Shown one piece after another: positions 60,793-64,000 of a stretch of DNA of 64,000 nucleotides. This DNA comes from G963923945 sp965199175 (GTDB lineage Bacteria > Pseudomonadota > Alphaproteobacteria > G963923945): contig OZ240684.1 of assembly GCA_965199175.1 (NCBI GenBank), positions 1,922,001 to 1,986,000 on the forward strand. Direction: 5' to 3'. The notes beneath the pieces were generated by a model, which worked only from the letters and a program-made list of their open reading frames with translations, did no database searches and was not told the DNA's origin. Each line of letters begins with the position of its first letter. Position 1 is the stretch's first letter. The position numbers and the translations under genes are program-made.

Positions 60793-61995
60793 ATGCCCTG
60801 GGCGGTTATTTTAGCCAGTGGAGCGATTTTGGTGGTTGTCTTTGGGATTCGTCATTCTTTTGGCTTGTTCCTTGATCCTGTTGATGCGGATCTGGCGGTT
60901 GGCCGGAAAGAGCTGGCATGGGGCATTGCCCTCCAAAATCTGATCTGGGGATTATCGCAACCCTTTGCCGGCCGGCTGGCGGACCGCTATGGCTCAGCCC
61001 CGGTCCTTATGGGTGGGATTATGCTCTATGGCGGTGGTCTGGTGTGGTTGGGGCATGCTCAGACGATTGCTGATATTCAGGCCGGTGTCATTCTGTTTTG
61101 TGGTTTGGGATTGGCCGGGGCTTCTTTCCCGATTGCCCTGGCTGCTGTCGGGAAACATGTGGCGGCGGATCGACGCTCGTCGGCCCTTGGTCTGGCCAGC
61201 ACCGGCGGTTCGATGGGCCAGTTTATGATGGCTCCGGTTTGTTTCTGGCTGTTGACATCTCTGGGCTGGCGGGAGGCTTTCTGGGTTCTGGCTGTTGGTG
61301 TGATCATGATTGGCCTGGTTGCTTTGGTGATCATGAAATGCCAGCCGGTCATTGTCGAAAAGACGGCATTGCCTGATGATGAACCCCGACCCTCTGAAAA
61401 AAGCCGAAGGGTGATCCGGCGCGGTATGATTTTGCTCTGTATGGGTTTTTTTGTTTGTGGCTTCCAGGTTGTTTTTATCATGACTCATCTGCCGTCTTTC
61501 CTGGCGGACCGTGCATTGGCTCCTCAGGTTGCTGCGGTTGCTTTATCCCTGGTTGGTTTCTTCAATATCATCGGGACATTGGGGGCTGGCTGGCTGGGGG
61601 GACGGTACCGGAAATCAATGCTGCTGTGTGGGGTGTATGGAATCCGTGCTTTAGCCATCAGCGGTTTTGTATTCATCACGCCTTTGGATGATGTGGCGGT
61701 TTATGGACTCTGTATCATCATTGGCCTGACATGGCTGGCAACCATTCCCTTAACCAGCGGTCTGACGGCTGATTTTTGTCGCCGGAAATATCTGGCAACC
61801 GCTTTTGGGGTTGTTTTTCTCTCCCATCAGACCGGGGCTTTTTTGGGGGCCTGGGTCGGGGGATGGTGGCGTGAACGCGCTGAGGGATATGAGTTGATCT
61901 GGCTGGTCGCAGCAGGGCTGGGAATTATGGCGGCACTTCTCCATGCAGCCATTCCCCGTGCCCCGACTCCTGTACATTCAGCCAACCCGGCTTAA
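60793..61995 (+). CDS. MFS transporter
   Basis: A 400-residue major facilitator of about 12 membrane helices. It resembles the monocarboxylate/oxalate-type MFS group: ASGAILVVVFGIRHSFGLFL at the start, GLSQPFAGRLADRYG between helices 2 and 3, and GLASTGGSMGQFMMAP in helix 5. The central loop (residues ~190-215) is charged. TTG 60787 is an alternative start. It follows glcDEF by ~110 bp on the same strand. Uptake of glycolate, lactate or a related acid is a plausible but unproven inference from that position. Confidence 0.85.
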   Translation: MPWAVILASGAILVVVFGIRHSFGLFLDPVDADLAVGRKELAWGIALQNLIWGLSQPFAGRLADRYGSAPVLMGGIMLYGGGLVWLGHAQTIADIQAGVILFCGLGLAGASFPIALAAVGKHVAADRRSSALGLASTGGSMGQFMMAPVCFWLLTSLGWREAFWVLAVGVIMIGLVALVIMKCQPVIVEKTALPDDEPRPSEKSRRVIRRGMILLCMGFFVCGFQVVFIMTHLPSFLADRALAPQVAAVALSLVGFFNIIGTLGAGWLGGRYRKSMLLCGVYGIRALAISGFVFITPLDDVAVYGLCIIIGLTWLATIPLTSGLTADFCRRKYLATAFGVVFLSHQTGAFLGAWVGGWWRERAEGYELIWLVAAGLGIMAALLHAAIPRAPTPVHSANPA

Positions 61996-62009
61996 GGGTT
62001 CAGGGGCAC

Positions 62010-63437
62010 TCAATCGGTGTCCTCTTCAATGGTGGCAATGCGGAGGATATTGGTGCTCCCGCTTTGGCCGAAAGGAACCCCGGCGGTGACAATCACCGAA
62101 TCACCGATTTTTGCCATTTCTTCCTTGAGTGCGATCTGGCATGCGCGCGCTGTCATATCAGCAAAGCCGCGCGGTTCGGTAGCCTGGCAACAATGCACAC
62201 CCCAGACCAGGGAAAGCTGGCGGGCGGTTTGACGTTCGACCGTGATGCCGAGAATAGGTGCCCCGGGACGCTCACGGGCAACCCGGCGGGCCGTTGCACC
62301 AGAACGCGAATATGTAATGATACAGTTGACACACAGGGTTTCGGCGACTTGACGGGCTGCGGCACTGATGGCATCTGACTTGGTTTCCTGTGGTACGGCA
62401 TATTCGCTCTGCATGACCCGGTGATAGATATGGTCGTTTTCCACCCGGCGAACGATCCGGTCCATCATCCGGACCGATTCCAGAGGATATTGACCAGCAG
62501 CTGATTCCGCAGACAGCATGACCGCATCCACGCCATCATAAACTGCCGTGGCGACATCAGAGGCTTCAGCACGGGTCGGGGCAGGTGCATCAATCATCGA
62601 TTCCAGCATCTGGGTGGCTACAATGACCGGTTTTCCCTGGCGGCGACAGGCTTCAACGATTCGTTTTTGCAAAACCGGGACATCTTCCACGGCTGCTTCA
62701 ACCCCTAAATCACCACGGGCAACCATCAAAACATCGGAGAGTTCAATCAATTCATCCAAACGTTCAATCGCCAATGGTTTTTCAATTTTGGTCAAAATGG
62801 CCGCATGTCCGTCAACCAGTCGCCGGGCCTCGAGGATATCTTCGGGTCGCTGGACAAAAGAAAGGGCAATCCAGTCAATCCCCATATCCACCCCAAACAG
62901 GAGATCTTTTTTATCCTTATCGGTGAGTGCTGAGAGATTGACCAGAGCATTGGGCAGATTAACCCCTTTATGGTCGGATAAGGGGCCGCCGGTGACAATT
63001 TCGGTCTCGGCATATTTTTTCCCGCATCGCCGCACCCGCAACCGGATTTTGCCATCATCCAGCAGCAACTCGGAACCCACAGAAAGCGAGGAGAAAATCT
63101 CTGGATGCGGTAACGGAGCACGTCGTTGATCCCCCGGGGTTGGATCAAGATCCAAACGAAAATCATCGCCTGTTTTGATGAGTGTGCGATGACCGGCGAA
63201 TTCTCCCAGACGTAATTTAGGCCCCTGTAAATCCATCAGAACCCCAATCGGCCGGTCGGTGACTCGTTCGATCTGGCGAATATGATAGAGCCGTCGCCGG
63301 TGTTCGTTATGAATTCCGTGGCTGAAATTCAGGCGAAAAACATCTGCCCCGGCCTCAAACAGGGCTTCAATCTGATGAGGTTCGGAACTGGCAGGTCCGA
63401 GAGTGGCAACAATTTTGGTATGGCGTCCACGTGGCAT
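62010..63437 (-). CDS. pyk: Pyruvate kinase
   Basis: A 475-residue glycolytic enzyme converting PEP and ADP to pyruvate and ATP. Typical segments are TKIVATLGPASSEP, FRLNFSHG near residue 37, MDLQGPKLRLG, the catalytic ILTKIEKPLAIE lysine block, MVARGDLGVE and VIVATQMLESMI. SAESAAGQYPLESV and GVPFGQSGSTNILRI are in the C-terminal half. Convergent with the MFS gene (14 bp between stops). In relatives pyk lies next to the DUF1244 gene and near rpmJ; here glcDEF and the MFS gene separate it from rpmJ. Confidence 0.96.
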   Translation of the reverse strand: MPRGRHTKIVATLGPASSEPHQIEALFEAGADVFRLNFSHGIHNEHRRRLYHIRQIERVTDRPIGVLMDLQGPKLRLGEFAGHRTLIKTGDDFRLDLDPTPGDQRRAPLPHPEIFSSLSVGSELLLDDGKIRLRVRRCGKKYAETEIVTGGPLSDHKGVNLPNALVNLSALTDKDKKDLLFGVDMGIDWIALSFVQRPEDILEARRLVDGHAAILTKIEKPLAIERLDELIELSDVLMVARGDLGVEAAVEDVPVLQKRIVEACRRQGKPVIVATQMLESMIDAPAPTRAEASDVATAVYDGVDAVMLSAESAAGQYPLESVRMMDRIVRRVENDHIYHRVMQSEYAVPQETKSDAISAAARQVAETLCVNCIITYSRSGATARRVARERPGAPILGITVERQTARQLSLVWGVHCCQATEPRGFADMTARACQIALKEEMAKIGDSVIVTAGVPFGQSGSTNILRIATIEEDTD

Positions 63438-63571
63438 CGGCGCAGAGTACCCATCTCATGGGGGTGGCGACCAGAGAAATTTTATCATATTTATAATAAA
63501 AAATTTCTACCTGTCATAAAATTCCTCCCGCATTTTGTGTATTCCCTGTGAAGAGCCTCTCTTTATCGGTT

Positions 63572-63598
63572 TTGCCATTGCCGCCATATGGTTATAAT
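63572..63598 (+). promoter_or_regulatory. Possible promoter of the DUF1244 gene
   Basis: TTGCCA (63572-63577) lies 15 bases before a perfect TATAAT (63593-63598). The -10 is convincing, while the -35 spacing is short. A C-run paired with a G-run (63599-63640) would fall in the transcript leader. Confidence 0.45.
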
Positions 63599-63707
63599 CC
63601 CCCCCGTAAAACCAATAAAACGGGTTATCCAAGGGGGCTTTGCGGGGATGCAACGGAACCCAACCAATCGAGATGCTCGCTGAATATCAAACAACGTCAA
63701 TGATTTA

Positions 63708-63735
63708 ATATCAATGAGTTCATATCAATGAGTTC
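63708..63735 (+). repeat. 14-bp direct repeat, two copies, before the DUF1244 gene
   Basis: ATATCAATGAGTTC occurs at 63708-63721 and exactly again at 63722-63735, ending just before the GGAGG ribosome site (63740-63744). Confidence 0.85.
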
Positions 63736-63750
63736 ATGTGGAGGATGAAT

Positions 63751-64000
63751 ATGAATCACAACAAGAGCACTGCCGGAATGACAACGCAATCGCAACAACA
63801 GTCTGAAACCGAATTAGAGGCGGCTGCTTTTCGTCGTTTGGTGGGTCATTTGCGGACCCGGCATGATGTCCAGAATATTGATTTAATGAATTTGGCCGGT
63901 TTTTGCCGCAACTGCCTGTCAAAATGGTACCGGGAGGCGGCGGCCGAACGTGACATGGAGATGAGTGACGAAACCGCCCGCCAGATCATTTACGGTATGC
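63751..64000 (+). CDS. DUF1244 family protein, 5' part (cut by the window edge)
   Basis: The first 83 residues of a small conserved protein. After a ~18-residue polar leader the DUF1244 core is clear: ETELEAAAFRRLVGHL, the hallmark NIDLMNLAGFCRNCLSKWY with its CxxC, and MSDETARQIIYGM at the edge. The family is widespread in Alpha- and Gammaproteobacteria; its function is unknown to me. ATG 63751 has GGAGG six bases upstream; ATG 63745 lies too close to that site. It is divergent from pyk, its usual neighbour. Confidence 0.92.
   Translation, partial: MNHNKSTAGMTTQSQQQSETELEAAAFRRLVGHLRTRHDVQNIDLMNLAGFCRNCLSKWYREAAAERDMEMSDETARQIIYGM

Larger units (their letters stand above)
63438..63750. other. 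Divergent spacer pyk / DUF1244
   Basis: About 310 bases containing a candidate plus-strand promoter, a CCCCC...GGGGG inverted repeat in the DUF1244 leader (63599-63640) and a 14-bp direct repeat just before the gene. No gene was seen. Confidence 0.55.

Overview
The window reads as chromosomal DNA of an alphaproteobacterium, most likely of the Rhodospirillales or a related order. The evidence is gene content and order typical of that class: purC-purS-purQ-purL-bolA-grxD, a DUF1476 (ATPase zeta-type) gene divergent from purC, argH-lptM-lysA-TIGR02302, an MJ0042 zinc-ribbon gene divergent from ftsE-ftsX, a uppP/NDUFA9-like pair, B12-dependent nrdJ, glcDEF, and rpmJ, pyk and DUF1244 near each other. 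No rRNA, CRISPR array, transposase or complete prophage was seen. Assignment below class level is inference.

Layout. 1-12.3 kb (+): the end of an aldehyde dehydrogenase gene, a HARE-HTH/nuclease-like gene (HrgA type), glutathione reductase, class II DAHP synthase, NAD synthetase, gltX, cysS, citramalate synthase, a TrmJ-type methyltransferase and rpsD behind a good sigma-70-like promoter. 12.6-17.9 kb (-): the purine cluster with bolA and a CGFS glutaredoxin. 18-31 kb: DUF1476, a QueD homologue lacking the usual catalytic cysteine, a TlpA-like thioredoxin, argH/lptM/lysA/TIGR02302, an orphan ParA-like ATPase, the zinc-ribbon membrane protein, ftsEX, a YdcF-like gene and an acyltransferase. 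31-45 kb: nrdJ behind a nested hairpin leader, a small membrane protein, a kinesin-light-chain-type TPR protein, mutS with an expanded linker, phoR, an epimerase, uppP and an NDUFA9-like gene. 45.9-50.1 kb: tRNA-Leu(CAG), about 3 kb of AT-rich repeat-packed DNA without convincing genes, then a CI-type HTH regulator. 50.1-64 kb: a divergent PEP carboxylase, tRNA-Val(GAC), a reductase gene whose 3' end has been copied in tandem three times, rpmJ, glcDEF with an MFS transporter, pyk and the start of a DUF1244 gene.

The most unusual property is spread over the window. At least twenty spacers contain short direct tandem repeats (14-22 bp units, 2-8 copies), and each spacer has a different unit. 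Some run into gene ends or start regions (argH leader; tlpA-like and mutS stops). Larger in-phase duplications sit inside genes (3 x 141 bp in mutS, 126-bp TPR units, 66-bp units in the zinc-ribbon gene, 118-bp copies of a reductase 3' end), and a 69-73-bp array lies at 46.5-47.1 kb. This looks like a genome-wide habit of local tandem duplication, not one mobile repeat family. All repeat periods were read by eye. No database search or composition calculation was made.
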